7,332 nt of DNA. Origin: Casp-actino8 sp032118015 (GTDB taxonomy: Bacteria > Actinomycetota > Acidimicrobiia > Acidimicrobiales > Ilumatobacteraceae). How positions within the stretch are numbered: position 1 is the first letter of the stretch; every line of letters starts with the position of its first letter. Below, piece after piece: positions 6,168 to 7,332 of the stretch. Location: contig JAULYE010000031.1 in NCBI GenBank assembly GCA_032118015.1, forward strand, positions 1-7,332, written 5' to 3'. The notes under the pieces were generated by a model, which was not told the DNA's origin, ran no database searches, and saw only the letters and a program-made list of their open reading frames with translations. Position numbers and translations under genes: made by a program.

Positions 6168-6842
6168 ATGACGAATTCCCCCAATCCGAACCCGATTCTT
6201 CCCCCCGATCCCGAGTACATGCCGATCCACATCCGCAACTACGAAGTGCGGGCCTTCAAGGTCAGTGACTCGGAGATCTTGTTGCGCGGAGCCGTGCGCG
6301 ACGACAAGCCAGCGGGCCTGTACGTGCTCGATGATGTCGAACCGTTGACGATTCATCACATGGTGGTCGAATTGCGCATCACGTTCCCGATGATGGAAAT
6401 CATCGATGCCAACGTGCAGTTCAACGACTTCCCTCACGATGAATGTCCAGGGATCGCCGCCACCTACAAACAGCTGATCGGCATGTCGATCGCACGAGGC
6501 TTCAATCAGAAGATTCGCGAGTTGTTCGGCGGATCACGCGGCTGCACGCACACCTCTGCTCTGCTCCAAGCCATGGGTCCTGTCGCCATTCAGTGCGGTT
6601 GGAGTATGCGGGTGGTCTCCACTGTCGAGGGAAGTTCGACGAAACCATCGCGTGAGATGACTCCCGACATGCGCGAGATGGCGTTTCGATCGAACATCAA
6701 CACCTGCCACATCTGGGACGAAGACGGCGATCAGGTTCGGCGACTGCGAGCCGGCGAGGACATCGGCGCACCTTTGTCGGTCACCAAACGCCTGACGAAA
6801 CTTGGTCGGGATCAAAAAGAATGGAATCGCATTCGCGACTGA
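6168..6842 (+). CDS. DUF2889 family protein
   Basis: A 224-residue soluble protein that matches my recollection of the DUF2889 family, whose function is unknown. Family-like features are the early HIR motif (21-23), the MVVELRITFP strand (65-74), the HDECPG segment (90-95), the helix LIGMSIARGFNQKIRELFGG and the following SRGCTH (103-128), and the closing NTCHIWDEDG (178-187). Conserved-looking histidines and cysteines (H21, H63, H64, H90, C93, C126, H128, C180, H181) could form a metal site; this is inference. The frame is open upstream to 5997, inside the GH1-like gene, but ATG 6168 is preferred because it follows that gene's stop, has a TANNNT box upstream and is where family similarity begins. 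It is the last gene of the plus-strand run and converges on the CAP gene with only 17 bp between the stops. Confidence 0.85.
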   Translation: MTNSPNPNPILPPDPEYMPIHIRNYEVRAFKVSDSEILLRGAVRDDKPAGLYVLDDVEPLTIHHMVVELRITFPMMEIIDANVQFNDFPHDECPGIAATYKQLIGMSIARGFNQKIRELFGGSRGCTHTSALLQAMGPVAIQCGWSMRVVSTVEGSSTKPSREMTPDMREMAFRSNINTCHIWDEDGDQVRRLRAGEDIGAPLSVTKRLTKLGRDQKEWNRIRD

Positions 6843-6859
6843 CTGCAGATGAGTAGGTG

Positions 6860-7332
6860 TCAGCAGATTCCGCCGGCACCGAAGTTCTGCACCCAGAACC
6901 ACGATTCGACCGTGTTGTCCTTGTACAGGCCTTTGGCGCGACCGAAGCCGACATGGGTGAATTCAGGTTTCAAGATGTTCGCCCGATGACCTGACGAACC
7001 CATCCATGCACCCATGACTTCGTCCACCGTGCCTTGACCTGCCGCCAGGTTCTCGCCGATGTTGCTCCACCCGACGTACCCGGTGTTGGCGACACGTGCC
7101 TGAAGATTCGAGCCGTCCGGCCCAGTGTGGCTGATATCTCGTGTCCCGATCAGCACTTCGGCATAGCCCTGCGCTGTCTGGTTCAAGGCACCACATGTCG
7201 ACACTGATGACAGCCCTGCTGCTGTTCGTTCGCGGTTGATCGCGTTGACCATGTTCGTCTGCCATGACACCGGCGGTTTGGTCGTACTCGATGGTGCCTG
7301 CACCGGCTCAGGTGCTGGCATCGGGCACGGCG
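6860..7332 (-). CDS. CAP/SCP-family secreted protein (N-terminus cut by right edge)
   Basis: The visible 157 residues are a Pro/Thr-rich linker followed by a CAP (SCP/PR-1-like) domain; bacterial members are usually secreted or surface-attached and their molecular role is mostly unsettled. Counting from the methionine at 7319-7321, the domain starts at NAINRERTAAGL (26-37) and carries the cavity residues H65 (ISHTG), E90 (IGENLA) and H112 (SGHRANIL), then FTHVGFG (121-127) and WVQNFG (143-148). C43 and the terminal C153 could form a disulfide. That methionine is not the true start: the frame continues upstream to the edge with Pro-Cys-Pro, so a signal peptide and perhaps more linker lie beyond the window. 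The Cys in this stretch might be a lipobox cysteine, but too little is visible to say. Confidence 0.9.
   Translation of the reverse strand, partial: PCPMPAPEPVQAPSSTTKPPVSWQTNMVNAINRERTAAGLSSVSTCGALNQTAQGYAEVLIGTRDISHTGPDGSNLQARVANTGYVGWSNIGENLAAGQGTVDEVMGAWMGSSGHRANILKPEFTHVGFGRAKGLYKDNTVESWFWVQNFGAGGIC

Noticed and set aside
6843..6859. Possible terminator between the converging DUF2889 and CAP genes
   Set aside because: Only a weak CTGC/GCAG pairing that reaches into the CAP gene and has no T tract.

Overview
This is a GC-rich window with tight gene packing, several convergent and divergent gene pairs and few Shine-Dalgarno sequences. The gene set looks actinobacterial: a fatty-acid-type acyl-CoA dehydrogenase, a VWA protein resembling the mycobacterial Rv0959 type, a one-domain class III nucleotide cyclase, a DUF2889 protein and a secreted CAP-domain protein. 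The style of the hypothetical membrane protein and of the promoters suggests the Acidimicrobiia (for example relatives of Ilumatobacter). That placement is an inference from protein style, not a search result.

Layout from left to right. (1) The N-terminal 329 codons of an acyl-CoA dehydrogenase lie on the minus strand and run off the left edge. Its start is preceded by a perfect 18-bp inverted repeat (997-1014) that overlaps a -10-like hexamer, so it is a candidate repressor site. (2) A plus-strand gene (1165 or 1228 to 2280) encodes a five-helix membrane protein of unknown function with a His/Cys-containing C-terminal domain. (3) Converging on it from the minus strand (2318-4342) is a 674-residue VWA protein with a complete MIDAS metal site and a long coiled-coil-like front half. 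(4) Divergent from the VWA gene, across 65 bp, is a plus-strand run of three genes: a class III adenylate/guanylate cyclase (4408-4956), a glycoside-hydrolase-1-like protein that has lost its catalytic residues (4988-6130), and a DUF2889 protein (6168-6842). A cluster of TCGTGAA/TTCACGA words and a 15-bp tandem repeat lies at the start of the GH1-like gene. (5) Converging on that run is a minus-strand CAP/SCP-family gene whose N-terminus is cut off by the right edge.

Nothing here marks a mobile element, a CRISPR array, an RNA gene or a phage region. No gene-free stretch exceeds 300 bases; the largest gap (990-1164) holds the inverted repeat. The genes do not form one obvious pathway. The points most worth a second look are the degenerate GH1 protein next to a cyclase, the repeat cluster between them, the operator-like palindrome at the acyl-CoA dehydrogenase, and the apparent leaderless promoters, with TANNNT boxes 6-10 nt before the ATG.
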